This document shows, piece after piece, positions 1 through 9,087 of a stretch of 64,000 nt of DNA (within the stretch, counting starts at the first letter, position 1; each line of letters opens with the position of its first letter). Under the pieces are notes generated by a model that saw only the letters and a program-made list of their open reading frames with translations, made no database searches and was not told where the DNA came from. Position numbers and translations under genes: made by a program. Source of the stretch: JABDBL01 sp963845445. GTDB taxonomy: Bacteria > Cyanobacteriota > Vampirovibrionia > Obscuribacterales > Obscuribacteraceae. The stretch covers positions 930,001-994,000 of the forward strand of contig CAWJSE010000002.1 in NCBI GenBank assembly GCA_963845445.1, read 5' to 3'.

Positions 1-117
1 TAGTAGATTTAAGAGAGCGACAAAAATCGTTGAATTCTTCGTATGTCATAATTTTGTTTCAGAGCGATCATCTTTCAGGACGCCGAAAAAATATTCAATT
101 AACAACAATCAAATAAT

Positions 118-147
118 AACGTGGCTAACAAAGCTGTTAGCCACGTT
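118..147 (-). terminator. Terminator hairpin after the His-rich small gene
   Basis: A perfect 12-bp inverted repeat (arms 118-129 and 136-147, loop AAAGCT) lies just downstream of the minus-strand gene ending at 170. The tract after it on the minus strand (TTATTATTTG) is only moderately T-rich, so it is a plausible but weak intrinsic terminator. Confidence 0.6.
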
Positions 148-169
148 ATATTGTGCCTGCAATCGATAT

Positions 170-382
170 TTATTTATTGCCGTGTTCTTCAGCATACTCT
201 TTGCTTGCTTCGTTGCAACATGTTTCTGCTTGAGTATGATGGCCCCTCGCAGCTGTATGATGATGAGCAGCTTTTTCATGATTACCAGCTTCCTGCTGTT
301 TAGCTGCTTCTTTATGATGTTTAGAAGCTTGCTCATAATGCTCAGCCGCTTTTTTATGATTTTGGGTTTTAGTTTTATTCAT
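170..382 (-). CDS. Small His/Ala/Lys-rich helical protein
   Basis: This encodes 70 residues with a repetitive HH..AA..H pattern (for example AAHHHTAARGHHTQA around residues 36-50) and no signal peptide or membrane segment. The composition predicts a charged, amphipathic, mostly helical protein. Similar short His/Ala-rich proteins occur in many bacteria, often described as stress-associated, but I cannot assign a function. The His clusters and the CC pair near residue 55 could bind metal, which is inference only. The start is supported by an AGGAG sequence about 8 bases upstream of ATG, and a terminator hairpin follows the stop. It stands alone with its own upstream region. Confidence 0.75.
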   Translation of the reverse strand: MNKTKTQNHKKAAEHYEQASKHHKEAAKQQEAGNHEKAAHHHTAARGHHTQAETCCNEASKEYAEEHGNK

Positions 383-596
383 AATATTCTCCTAGTAGAT
401 GTAATTACTGTAATACAGAAATACACGACCGCAAGACCATAAATTAATAAGATGTCTCGCTTCCACTGGTTCTGGGGTAAGTAAAAAGAATCATAACACC
501 TGAGCTTTATCCCATTACGGAATTTAAGACAACTGTCACATTGTTCCAAATTGTATTTACCTAACTGCACCGACAATTTACTTGCACTGTATTTAA

Positions 597-669
597 CACC
601 ACCAAAGTGGTGGCATAACTATCACCCAATTGGGTATTTTATTTACCTATTCGGGTAGATCTAATACCC
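597..669. promoter_or_regulatory. Cluster of inverted repeats and TACCC/GGGTA motifs
   Basis: Between the genes ending at 802 and starting at 382 there is a small hairpin (CACCAC 597-602, GTGGTG 607-612). It is followed by a perfect 12-bp palindrome ACCCAATTGGGT (624-635), an imperfect copy ACCTATTCGGGT (645-656) and a further TACCC (665-669). The regular 21-base offset between the two GGGT palindromes, two helix turns, looks like a protein-binding array upstream of the minus-strand gene starting at 382. No core promoter could be placed with confidence. Confidence 0.35.
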
Positions 670-750
670 ACTAATAAATTTAGGCAATATCGCGCTTTAA
701 CATGACTAGCCGGTATTCAAGTACCGTTGTTGTGGAATTTGTTCTAATAA

Positions 751-780
751 AAAGGAGACTGTCGGTTTGCAGTCTCCTTT
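751..780 (-). terminator. Intrinsic terminator of the copper-storage-like gene
   Basis: Arms AAAGGAGACTG (751-761) and CAGTCTCCTTT (770-780) form an 11-bp stem with an 8-base loop, followed on the minus strand by a T-rich run. It lies 20 bases past the stop codon of the minus-strand gene ending at 802. It may work in both directions because T-rich sequence also follows on the plus strand. Confidence 0.8.
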
Positions 781-801
781 TACTTTATTTTGGAATTTTA
801 A

Positions 802-1200
802 TTAGAGCTTTTGACAATTACCAGCGCATTTTCTGCACTCGTCTGCACAAGCACGCATTGCATTATCATCTTTGAAGGATTCGCAAGACTTTGCACAATT
901 CATACAAGCATCAACACAAAGATTCAAACTTTTACTTGCTTCGTTAGAACCTCGCGCAAGATATTCTTCCGAAGCTTTGCAAGCTGTTATGCAATCTTTC
1001 AAAGAAGAGATAATATTATTTTGTGTGTATTGTCCGCCTTTTTTTGTGCAGTAGTTCAAAGCTTTTTCACATTCAGTGATACAAGCTTTACAATTTCCCT
1101 TGGCAATCTCTGCTGTAGTCTGAGCATTGACCTTTATCATAAATAAACTAAGAATTAGAGTACAAAGCATTGCGTATATTGTCTTTGAGCCGATTTTCAT
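802..1200 (-). CDS. Secreted Cys-rich four-helix copper-storage-like protein (Csp/DUF326 family)
   Basis: The product has 132 residues: a signal peptide of about 26 residues ending in VNA, then a mature domain with 14 cysteines. They are spaced C..C...C, CxxxC and CxxCxxxC along predicted helices (for example CVDACMNCAKSC and CADECRKCAGNC). This is the pattern of the Csp four-helix-bundle proteins, which line a helix bundle with Cys thiolates and store Cu(I). The signal peptide suggests an exported form, as in Csp1. The start is backed by AAGGAG about 7 bases upstream, and a strong terminator follows. No copper-transport or regulator gene sits beside it, so the copper role rests on the family pattern alone. 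Confidence 0.82.
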   Translation of the reverse strand: MKIGSKTIYAMLCTLILSLFMIKVNAQTTAEIAKGNCKACITECEKALNYCTKKGGQYTQNNIISSLKDCITACKASEEYLARGSNEASKSLNLCVDACMNCAKSCESFKDDNAMRACADECRKCAGNCQKL

Positions 1201-1380
1201 TAATAACTCCTTTAATGCATAAATCCACTGAAGACAACGATACCCAGTTCAAGAAACTTCGTCAATAAGTAACCCGAATTGACGGCACCTGCCCTATTAA
1301 CAACACTTTTGTCAAAAAAAACTAAATATAGATTTTTAGTACCTACAATTCTCTATCAGATTGGTGATACAAACTGCCTG

Positions 1381-1818
1381 TTAATTTATTCTTCCATCTA
1401 TAAGTTCTAATTGCTCTGGAAACGTCTTGAGAATTGACGAGTCGATCCAAGTTTCACCCCTAGCAACACTCTTGATAGCACTAATCAAAAAACTATAATC
1501 CATATCTTTTAAACAGTAGCCTTTGGCTCCTGCAGATAATGAATCTTGTATTTCTTTCTTGCTGGCCGACCCGGTAAGAACTATTATCTTCGCGTTTGCT
1601 TGCTTGGAGACGATTGTTTTTACTGCCTCAATACCACTCATTTTAGACAAATGGATATCTATGAGTACAATATCTGGATTGAGAGAGGTATAAAGTTCAA
1701 TTCCTTCTTCACCGGTGCGCGCTTCAGCAATAACTCTAATGTTTGGATCTTCCTCGATGAAGAACTTAATTCCAATACGGGTAGCCGTATGGTCATCGAC
1801 AACAAGTACTTGGATCAT
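1381..1818 (-). CDS. Orphan NarL/FixJ-type response-regulator receiver, no output domain
   Basis: The 145 residues make a complete CheY-like receiver: acidic pair D8-D9, phosphoacceptor D54, switch T82 and conserved K104. The sequence resembles NarL-family receivers (GAKGYCLKD) but ends after the receiver with about 25 residues and has no LuxR-type helix-turn-helix. It may therefore act through protein contacts. No histidine kinase is adjacent. The next gene on the same strand is a Crp/Fnr regulator at 2065-2766, separated by about 250 bases with no clear feature. I see no frameshift remnant of a DNA-binding domain downstream in the other frames. Confidence 0.85.
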   Translation of the reverse strand: MIQVLVVDDHTATRIGIKFFIEEDPNIRVIAEARTGEEGIELYTSLNPDIVLIDIHLSKMSGIEAVKTIVSKQANAKIIVLTGSASKKEIQDSLSAGAKGYCLKDMDYSFLISAIKSVARGETWIDSSILKTFPEQLELIDGRIN

Positions 1819-2064
1819 CTCACACCCGCTATTGATAATTGAATTTAGCTAAGCACTAAGAGTAGCTCTGTACATATAAAGCAATGCTCAAAAGCAGCAT
1901 AACTTTTCACAATAAAAAAGTTAGTGGAGCATTCAAACTTTGTTTTAAAAAAGCGTTCATTCTACCCACCTATACTGATTAAACAAAAGCGCAGTCTGCA
2001 TTTAAGTAATTGCAAAATATTTTTGCGATTATCTGTACAAAATCTGACATAAAGGACAAGCTAC

Positions 2065-2766
2065 TTACAAGTCAAATGTTTGATTGAAGTAATCACGAAT
2101 TGAACTATAACAATCGCACGCCACCAGTTCTAATCCATTTCGATCAAGGATGATAATTTTTCCTCGCACATAGGTAATTAGACCAGCGTTTGCTAACACT
2201 CCCGCGGCGAGATTTACGCCACCTCTACTCGCACCTAACATTACAGCCAAAAATTCTTGAGTTAAAATAAATTCGTTTCCGTCAACGCGATCATGAGCCA
2301 TAAGTAACCATCTAGCACATCGTTCTTCAATTGAATGAACCCAATTACATGAAGTATTGCATGCAATCTGATTTAAGTAGGTAGCTATATATTTCTGGCA
2401 TAATGTCTGTAGTTTTGAGTTTTTGGTCAAAAGCTCCTGAAAATTCTCCGTCGCGATGCGCCAGGCAGTGGCTTCGATTTGACAGAAGGCCCTTTCCGAC
2501 ATGGCTTTTACATTCAGGAGAACTGGCACACCGATAAATCCTTCGTTGCCAACATTGGCAATTTCAACCATTCTCTCGCCTACAAGAGTAACAATAGAGA
2601 TAACACCAGTCTCTGGAAAGTCCACAAACATTATTGATTTAAGTGGCTCAATAATTGGTTCGCGAATATCCAAGTGAACAAACTCAGCAACTTTCAAAAA
2701 ATCTTTAAATTGTTCTTGGGGAAGTTGACGCAAAAGAAAATTTCGGGGTTGAGATCCTTCGTTCAT
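2065..2766 (-). CDS. Crp/Fnr-family transcriptional regulator
   Basis: The 233-residue protein has an N-terminal cyclic-nucleotide-binding-like beta roll (about residues 15-125), a long dimerisation helix, and a C-terminal winged helix with the recognition region LTQEFLAVMLGASRGGVNLA (about 170-190). The LG.SR pattern is typical of the Crp helix-turn-helix. The effector-binding arginine/serine signature of true CRP is not evident, and no N-terminal Cys cluster of FNR is present, so the ligand is unknown. The upstream region contains a short palindrome (2814-2826) that could be its own operator. Confidence 0.88.
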   Translation of the reverse strand: MNEGSQPRNFLLRQLPQEQFKDFLKVAEFVHLDIREPIIEPLKSIMFVDFPETGVISIVTLVGERMVEIANVGNEGFIGVPVLLNVKAMSERAFCQIEATAWRIATENFQELLTKNSKLQTLCQKYIATYLNQIACNTSCNWVHSIEERCARWLLMAHDRVDGNEFILTQEFLAVMLGASRGGVNLAAGVLANAGLITYVRGKIIILDRNGLELVACDCYSSIRDYFNQTFDL

Positions 2767-2813
2767 AGCAACTCGCTTATCTTGATTAAGAACACGCGGT
2801 TAGCAAAGTTGCT

Positions 2814-2826
2814 GGCTGAGTCAGCC
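2814..2826. promoter_or_regulatory. Palindrome GGCTGA-G-TCAGCC between divergent genes
   Basis: A perfect 6-bp inverted repeat around a single base lies 48 bases upstream of the Crp/Fnr start. It also sits just upstream of a TATAAT box (2833-2838) that faces the small plus-strand frame at 2867. The position fits an operator for the neighbouring regulator. It does not match the CRP (TGTGA) or FNR (TTGAT) half-sites. Confidence 0.3.
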
Positions 2827-2866
2827 GAATGTATATAATCCATTATAAGCTAAATTGAGGTGATTG

Positions 2867-3037
2867 ATGAGATCTATCTTGAAAGTGCGCCAAATGTTTC
2901 GTCTATGTGTTCCAAATCGGACATTTAAGGCCTACTCGCTAAGAATTTTGTATTTTATATTTTTTAGTGAACTCATCTTAGTCGCGCCAGTAGAATTTGA
3001 TGTATTTGAGCCTAAAAACCTATGGCACTATCTTTAG
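2867..3037 (+). CDS. Small ORF, 56 residues, possible remnant
   Basis: An ATG with a good GAGGTG Shine-Dalgarno sequence 6 bases upstream and a TATAAT box about 30 bases upstream opens a 56-residue frame. The frame has a basic N-terminus and a hydrophobic stretch (LRILYFIFFSELILVAP). No family is recognised. It lies directly before a TPR fragment (3081-3233), so the pair may be the decayed remains of a membrane or secreted TPR protein. Confidence that it is translated is low to moderate. Confidence 0.35.
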   Translation: MRSILKVRQMFRLCVPNRTFKAYSLRILYFIFFSELILVAPVEFDVFEPKNLWHYL

Positions 3038-3080
3038 TGGCTTCGAATATCAGATGTTTTATCTAGAGTAAATAGAGATT

Positions 3081-3233
3081 ATGGAGCAGTATCAGAGAGC
3101 CACTGATGATTATTGCAAAGCCATCGAGCTCAATCCAAGAAATAATCTAGATTATTACCAAAAGCTCGGCATTGGCTATCTAGCAGATAAGGACTGGCAA
3201 ATGGCTACAAAACTCGCTCATATGGCAAATTAG
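3081..3233 (+). pseudogene. TPR-protein fragment
   Basis: A 50-residue frame starting at ATG 3081 reads YCKAIELNPRNNLDYYQKLG, a clear tetratricopeptide-repeat helix pair, and then stops. A single TPR of this kind normally belongs to a longer array, so this looks like the remnant of a larger gene. From 3234 to 3456 I see no coding or RNA feature. Confidence 0.4.
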
Positions 3234-3456
3234 TCTTAGTCGGTCGACAAAGATGATACATCATCTCTGTTTGCATTTTTTAGTAAAGTTTAAGTCCGTT
3301 ATAAATAGGTCCTTGGGGCAAACATCATGGTACCTCCCCTGGTACTATCATTAATTCGCCAACTGCCTGCCAATTAGTAAAGGCTTGGTATAGAGATAGA
3401 TTGTCTTCAGCCACCATCATCAATATCGGGTTTGGACCGCAGACTGATGATAATAG

Positions 3457-3675
3457 CTAAGCTGGTGCCTGATCTGTTTCATCAAGTCGATCCAACATAT
3501 CTTTAAAATTGCTATCATTCTCCGATTTCTTTTCGGTTGGGTTCCATCCTTCTATTTCCGCCTTTAACTTAAACCATTCGGGTAAGCTCATGGATCTAAG
3601 TCTTGTATGAGTAGCTTTTTGCCCCATCGAAGAATCAGCTAATCCACCGGCAATTTTTTTATTGCTATCAAACAT
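3457..3675 (-). CDS. Hypothetical 72-residue charged protein
   Basis: The start is supported by AGAGGAG about 8 bases before the ATG. The product is polar, with a central basic/aromatic patch (MSLPEWFKLKAEIEGW) and an acidic C-terminal tail (NFKDMLDRLDETDQ). There is no signal peptide or membrane segment, and I do not recognise a family. The ribosome binding site and non-random composition argue that it is a real gene. Confidence 0.6.
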   Translation of the reverse strand: MFDSNKKIAGGLADSSMGQKATHTRLRSMSLPEWFKLKAEIEGWNPTEKKSENDSNFKDMLDRLDETDQAPA

Positions 3676-3958
3676 CGTTTTACTCCTCTATGTACAATGT
3701 AGTGCTTGATTAAAAACATATCATTAACTTTGACTATCCGGATCCCCCGAAAGTGTTGGTAGATTAGAACAATGATTAAAAATGCTCGCTTCGATTGAAC
3801 CTAGAGGCAATTACCATCTATAAATCTTTCTAGAAATCATCATTGCGGTGAGCAAATATATTGCTCAAAAATGTTGTCAGTTTTACAAATTCATTTTTGG
3901 CGGTGCAATAAAGATCTGTCGACTATTTTCGAATCGCTCTTCACTTTGGTATCTTAAT

Positions 3959-4489
3959 ATGTCTATGAAAAAACTATCCACTCAAGTCATTTATCAAAAC
4001 CGATGGATGAAGTTGCGGGAAGATGAAGTCCAGCTGACAAATGGTTCAAGCAGCGTATATGGCGTAGTCGAAAAGACCGATTTTGTCGTCATAATACCGA
4101 TAGAAAATAACCACATTTATTTAGTTGAACAATTTAGATATCCCATTCAACAGCGTTTTTGGGAATTTCCTCAAGGATCTTGGGAAAGTAAAGCGGACGC
4201 CGACCCAGCAGAAATTGCCCGAGGAGAATTGCTCGAAGAGACTGGATTGATAGCAGGCAATCTCACCAAATTAGGACATCTATATGGTGCTTATGGATAC
4301 TGCACCCAAGGCATGCACGTGTTTTTAGCCTCTGATTTTGTTCAAGGAACACAAAGCTTAGAACCAGAAGAAGATGGCCTCATATTCGCCAAATTTCCAA
4401 TTACACAATTCGAGTCTATGTTGCGTAAAAATGAAATTAAAGATGGAGCAACTTATGCCGCTTACGCCCTCTGGCAAATATCGCAATAA
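3959..4489 (+). CDS. NUDIX hydrolase, ADP-ribose pyrophosphatase-like
   Basis: The 176-residue product (from ATG 3959) has the layout of ADP-ribose/GDP-mannose pyrophosphatases. An N-terminal beta domain (VIIPIENNHIYLVEQFRYP) is followed by the Nudix box at about residues 72-95, EFPQGSWESK...ARGELLEETGL. The EExG metal ligands are present. The Arg of the usual REL is Gly here (ARGELLEE), which occurs in some subfamilies. The frame is open back to a GTG at 3848, but those 37 extra residues are Cys/Phe-rich and unlike the family, so ATG 3959 (or 3965) is the better start. It converges with ychF; the 160 bases between hold no clear terminator. Confidence 0.85.
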   Translation: MSMKKLSTQVIYQNRWMKLREDEVQLTNGSSSVYGVVEKTDFVVIIPIENNHIYLVEQFRYPIQQRFWEFPQGSWESKADADPAEIARGELLEETGLIAGNLTKLGHLYGAYGYCTQGMHVFLASDFVQGTQSLEPEEDGLIFAKFPITQFESMLRKNEIKDGATYAAYALWQISQ

Positions 4490-4648
4490 ATTGCCCTCTA
4501 AAGCACTATAATCTTTTATGGCCTAGTTCGTAGTATATTCGAATCCGATTTTTACTCAGTCGTGCCAACACAATCAACTCTGACTGCTTAAACTAAATAC
4601 GTTATTGCTTCAAATCAGATTGATATTTGCCATTTCAGCTAGAGTTCT

Positions 4649-5749
4649 CTATACATTAAAGCGAAAATGTACAACGTCACCATCTGCCATGGCATACTCT
4701 TTGCCTTCTAAACGCATTAAGCCTTTTTCTTTTGCTACTTTTTCAGAGCCTGCCTTCATATAATCATCATAACCAATTACTTCGGCTTTTATAAAGCCTC
4801 TTTCAAAATCGGTATGAATAATTCCAGCACACTGCGGTGCGGTAAAACCATCTTTGAAAGTCCAGGCCCTGACTTCTTTTTCACCAGCAGTAAAATAAGT
4901 CTTTAGTCCTAACAAATCAAATGCACAGCGTATTAGATTGTTAACTCCGGAATCACTTACCCCTAAACTTTCTAAATAATTTGCTCTTTCGACAGAATCA
5001 AGAGCAGCAAGCTCTGATTCAATTTGAGCCGAGATGACCACCACTGGTCTACCTTCTTCTTGCGCCTTTTTTTTCAGTGCCACCACATATTTGTTTTCAT
5101 CGGGCTTAGCTAGCTCTGACTCAATTACATTAGCCACATAAACCAAAGGCTTAGTAGATAAAAACTGCAATTGCGGAAGAATAGTTCTTTCTTCAGGAGT
5201 AAATATAGATAGATCTACTGCCTGTACTTTATCCAAGAAAGGCATTACTCTCTCGATAATAGCTATCTCAATAGCTGCACGCTTATCACCTTGTTTTTTT
5301 TGTTTTTCCAGTCTCTCTAAACGTTTGCTAGCAGACGATTGATCAGCAAGCGCAAGCTCAATATGTATTGTTTCTACATCGCGAATAGGATCAATTGCAC
5401 CATCGACATGAGTAATATTTTCATCGTCAAAACAGCGCACCACATGAACAGTAGCATCCACTTCACGAATATGAGATAAGAATTGATTGCCCAACCCTTC
5501 GCCCTTACTAGCACCCCGCACCAAACCGGCAATATCAACAAATTCAATTGTGGTCGGAATTACTTGCTGCGATTTGACAATTGCATCTAGTTGAGTCAAA
5601 CGTTGATCAGGCACTTTTACAATGCCTGAATTAGGTTCAATAGTACAAAATGGATAATTAGCGCTTTCTGCTTGATAAGAAGCCGTTAAAGCGTTGAAAA
5701 GTGTAGATTTACCAACGTTGGGAAGCCCAACCAGACCCACTTTGAGCAT
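4649..5749 (-). CDS. ychF: Ribosome-associated P-loop ATPase YchF (Obg/OLA1 family)
   Basis: This 366-residue protein is full length for YchF. It starts with the P-loop GLPNVGKSTLFNALT, has the DIAGLVRGASKGEGLGNQFL switch region typical of the family, and carries NVIE in place of the GTPase NKxD motif, which explains its ATP preference. A coiled-coil insert (about 130-200) and a C-terminal TGS domain (about 280-365, ending DVVHFRFNV) follow. YchF binds ribosomes and is linked to oxidative-stress responses. The ATG has TGAGG 4 bases upstream. It is transcribed alone. Confidence 0.97.
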   Translation of the reverse strand: MLKVGLVGLPNVGKSTLFNALTASYQAESANYPFCTIEPNSGIVKVPDQRLTQLDAIVKSQQVIPTTIEFVDIAGLVRGASKGEGLGNQFLSHIREVDATVHVVRCFDDENITHVDGAIDPIRDVETIHIELALADQSSASKRLERLEKQKKQGDKRAAIEIAIIERVMPFLDKVQAVDLSIFTPEERTILPQLQFLSTKPLVYVANVIESELAKPDENKYVVALKKKAQEEGRPVVVISAQIESELAALDSVERANYLESLGVSDSGVNNLIRCAFDLLGLKTYFTAGEKEVRAWTFKDGFTAPQCAGIIHTDFERGFIKAEVIGYDDYMKAGSEKVAKEKGLMRLEGKEYAMADGDVVHFRFNV

Positions 5750-5983
5750 AAAGCCTCATAAAATATTGAAACTGACACAAGCTATTTATTCAATAAATCA
5801 TACCAGTAGTCTGTCGCGAACAGTCATATGGTTATTTGCTTCTGTGATATTGCTTTAAATAATGCCATGATTGTCTTCCTCTATACTGGGAATATTATTT
5901 TCAGGAAGCGAATATCAACCTACAAATTCCTTTGAAATTAATTCAGTCGCCTTGAGTTACCCAAATGCCAATCGGAACTTTTA

Positions 5984-7422
5984 ATGGCCAGAAGCAAAAA
6001 GCCTATCAAGACCAGTCCTGAGCCTTTCAGGCAAGCTCCTATTGAAGCTGCATATCTTAGTAAACCAGCTCATTTGCAAACCAGAAAGGATCGCTATGAA
6101 GTAGGCCGTGCCCTGAGAATAAAATGTAGGCGCGAATCACATGGTGAATATACTGTAAACAGGAAAGGGCGCGACAATCCCATCAATTTACTAATAGAGT
6201 CAAATAAAGGACGTATAGAGTCTCTTTTACCCATTCGATATGGTCGCATGCTTGCTTCACCCTTTGCTTTTATAGAGGTTCAGCAGTCATTATGGCCGCT
6301 GACTTAGCAGATACGCCCTCAGTAGGCTATGCTGTTCAGGCTTGCGGTGACTGCCATCTTATGAATTTCGGCGCCTTTGCCACACCAGAAAGAAACGTTA
6401 TCTTCGATATAAACGACTTCGACGAAACTTTTCCTGCTCCCTGGGAATGGGATCTAAAGAGGCTTGCTGCTAGCTTTACTATTGCCTCCATTAATAATGG
6501 ACACAAACGCTCAGAGGGCATTGCAGCAGCAATGCAGTTAACAGAAGCCTATCGAAACAGAATGAATGAGCTTGCTGAAATGAATACACTTGAAGCTTGG
6601 TATTCATATATAGACTATAAATTTTTAATTGAGATTACCAATGATCCCGAACTAAAGAAAAGGCGAAAAAAAGTTCTCGCAAAAGCGCTCAGCCGCAATT
6701 CGCAAGCCGAATTTATCAAACTAGCTCATATCGTAGGCAAGCAACCTAAAATAAAAGATCAACCTCCCCTCATCTACCACGAAACGGATAGTGACAGTAT
6801 TGAGTATAAAGAGAGAAATATGCGTTCGCTTGAAATGTATCGTGAATCATTGCCAGTTGAAAAACGTGTTCTTTTGGATCGTTATGAACTAGTGGACACA
6901 GCCATAAAAGTTGTAGGCATTGGAAGCGTAGGCACCGTATGTGGCATCATTCTTTTCTTCGCCGCCGAAAATGACCCTTTATTTCTTCAGGTCAAAGAGG
7001 CTCGCCAATCTGTTTTGGAACCATATTCTATTTTTGCCAACCACGAAACAAATGGCGAAAGAGTAGTCCATGGTCAAAGAATCATGCAAGCAGCCAGCGA
7101 CATGTTCCTTGGTCACTACGTCAACCAAGAAGATAAACATTTCTATGTTCGGCAACTTAGAGATGTTAAGGTTAAGCCATTAGTAGAAATATACAGTCCA
7201 CGGAATATGTTTGACTATGCGCGCAATTGTGGCTGGGCATTAGCCAGAGCACATGCTCGCTCAGGCGACCCTTGCATTATCTCTGGATATATTGGCAAAG
7301 GCAAAACCTTCGCCAAAGCGATAGGACAATTTGCCGATACTTACTTAAATCAAAACCAATCGGATCATAAGAAATTAATCAATGCCATCAGAACTGGTGT
7401 CATTGAGGCTATCCCAGAATAA
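5984..7422 (+). pseudogene. DUF2252-family protein, split by a single-base frameshift
   Basis: Frame one (5984-6307) ends after GRMLASPFAF, and the second frame (6292-7422) resumes exactly where the family continues, with MAADLAD...VQACGDCHLMNFG...DINDFDETFPAPWEWDLKRL. Adding one T to the T4 run at 6268-6271 gives ASPFAFYRGSAVIMAADLA and a 479-residue protein, the normal length for DUF2252. The family has a kinase-like fold with conserved GD.H.NFG and DFDE motifs; its substrate is not established. The repair is exact (1,440 bases), so this is either a sequencing error or a very recent mutation. It lies divergently from ychF, with 234 bases between. Confidence 0.9.
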
Positions 7423-7496
7423 CATCAGCCGCTCACAGCATAATTGAATAAACGATAGCTCGCATTATAGGCAAAATATAAATACTACCACTACAT

Positions 7497-8270
7497 ATGA
7501 ATCAATTTCAAAATGACTTAAACAATCGCTATATTTTTGTCGGCTTGCTTATATGGGTATTGCTTAGTCAGCCATCTGCCGCAGAAGCCAATAACGAACC
7601 CAATAAAAGTTCTTCCCAAACTGTTAAATTACAAGCCGAAAAACCAGTTCCAGCTAAATCGAAAGTTCTGCTTCATGGAGAAATAGACATGCTCAGCTAT
7701 GCATGCAAGGAAGCGGGGCTAACTCTATCTTCTAATACTTTGCCGACCACGGTCAAGAAGGTAAATGTAGGATCTCTTGCTTATTACGCCGACATTAGAA
7801 CAAACGATAAAATTATCTCAGCAAACTTTAAAGACAATAAGTTTTGCATATCAGTTAGCAGAGCTGGTACTCCATACTACACAGAAATTCGTCTAAATTC
7901 TGAAACTGCTTCAACAAGCCTGGCATCGAATTCGCACAGTAATACACTTACCGGATCTGCGTATGAATCATCAAAGCAAATGATTGCCATCGGTTTCAGT
8001 TATTATGACGATAATAGAAAAGTAAATTATGTTGATCCCAATAGTGACTTATTTGGCAAGGTCCATATTGGTGACATTTATGTGCGTGAAAATGACAAAG
8101 TAATTCCAATGCCAGTAAATAGTCACGATAATGGCACAATAGCTTACCCAGTATTTGTGCAAAATGGTGCTTTACACTGTTATCCATGCCATAGAAAACC
8201 AATCGACTTTTTTGCCAAAGATTTGGCACAAAGATTCAGGCATGGCTTTGGAGCTGTCTATTCACCCTGA
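7497..8270 (+). CDS. Secreted PDZ-like protein
   Basis: The 257-residue product has a signal peptide (residues 1 to about 31, cleavage near AAEA). A low-complexity linker follows, then a PDZ-like unit with KVNVGSLAYYADIRTNDKIISANFKDNKFCISVSR split across about residues 90-125, where the GS.AYYA...ND.I pattern is typical. A second, Gly/Tyr-rich part ends with HCYPCHRKP. I do not recognise a catalytic domain. The last 20 residues may be altered, because the +1 frame here continues with a protein-like stretch (SGMALELSIHPETN). It converges with the G1 tail at 8341. Confidence 0.6.
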   Translation: MNQFQNDLNNRYIFVGLLIWVLLSQPSAAEANNEPNKSSSQTVKLQAEKPVPAKSKVLLHGEIDMLSYACKEAGLTLSSNTLPTTVKKVNVGSLAYYADIRTNDKIISANFKDNKFCISVSRAGTPYYTEIRLNSETASTSLASNSHSNTLTGSAYESSKQMIAIGFSYYDDNRKVNYVDPNSDLFGKVHIGDIYVRENDKVIPMPVNSHDNGTIAYPVFVQNGALHCYPCHRKPIDFFAKDLAQRFRHGFGAVYSP

Positions 8271-8340
8271 AACGAACATAACAGCAATATGGCAGATTCA
8301 CTATATGGCGCCCGATCTCGTACCTCGCATTTTCAAATAC

Positions 8341-9087
8341 TCAGTTATTATCAACTTCTTCCGAATCATCCTTTTTCCTGAGAACCAGCAAATTACTGGT
8401 TGAACCAGGATAATCTGGTTTTTCCTCAATTAAATCGAATTTGCTCATTAGGTATGAATTAATTTCCTTTGGATGTGCTTGGTAGATCCAAGGGGCAAGA
8501 ATAAAATCTCCCCCTACTTTAAGAACTCTCAATACTTGGTCGATCGCTTGTTTTGCATACTGGGGCGACAATTGTCCAAAAGAAAACGGATCATGATATG
8601 TAGCTACAACAAGATCTTGACTGGAGCTGCGAATAGGAAGACGGAAAGTATCACCTTCGACACGCAATACATTGTCACTATCCAAACCAGGCACAGCATA
8701 TTTTCTTTGTGCCTCAAGAGAAGAACGAGAATAATCAACAGCCGTATAAATTGCGGTTTCATGTAAATTGTCGGGGATACTATTAGAACTATGCGGTCCC
8801 AGTTCCAAAACATTTATTCCCGGCCACTGGCCATAATCATTTCTAATAGTGTGTCTCAAATAGGCATGCTCACTGACATTATAGTGAGCCAAAGACTCTT
8901 CTTTTGTCTCATTGTCAAATCTAAATGAATTACTCTCTTCCAAATTTTTTGACGACTTCTGTGGCGTCCAAAAAGTGTTAACTATATCGGGATTCAATAA
9001 ATTGTTAGGAAATTCCTTTGCCTCATGAGCAATTCTCCAAGGTACAAAAATCCAATCCTCGTCAACTTTAGCACCATCGCTAGACAA
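8341..9087 (-). CDS. G1 C-terminal fragment with SAM-dependent methyltransferase-like domain
   Basis: This 248-residue frame is the C-terminal end of giant gene G1, not an independent gene. Its frame is open back to about 9165, and adding one A to the run at 9134-9137 joins it smoothly to the preceding fragment (RIAKNGKVFYVDIPNTEL). It contains a class I methyltransferase-like core: NVLELGPHSSN as motif I, an acidic residue in AVDYS, GDTFRLPI, then LRVLKVGGDFILAPW. The usual GxGxG loop is degenerate, so binding of S-adenosylmethionine is uncertain. No ribosome binding site precedes the apparent ATG. Confidence 0.7.
   Translation of the reverse strand: MSSDGAKVDEDWIFVPWRIAHEAKEFPNNLLNPDIVNTFWTPQKSSKNLEESNSFRFDNETKEESLAHYNVSEHAYLRHTIRNDYGQWPGINVLELGPHSSNSIPDNLHETAIYTAVDYSRSSLEAQRKYAVPGLDSDNVLRVEGDTFRLPIRSSSQDLVVATYHDPFSFGQLSPQYAKQAIDQVLRVLKVGGDFILAPWIYQAHPKEINSYLMSKFDLIEEKPDYPGSTSNLLVLRKKDDSEEVDNN

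Noticed and set aside
379..576. 65-residue minus-strand frame upstream of the His-rich gene
   Set aside because: It overlaps the start of the better-supported gene, has no ribosome site and covers the presumed promoter region.
8155..8403. Alternative plus-strand frame at the 3' end of the secreted PDZ-like gene
   Set aside because: It contains a protein-like stretch but runs into the end of the convergent G1 gene. A frameshift is possible but cannot be shown, so I kept the simple frame.
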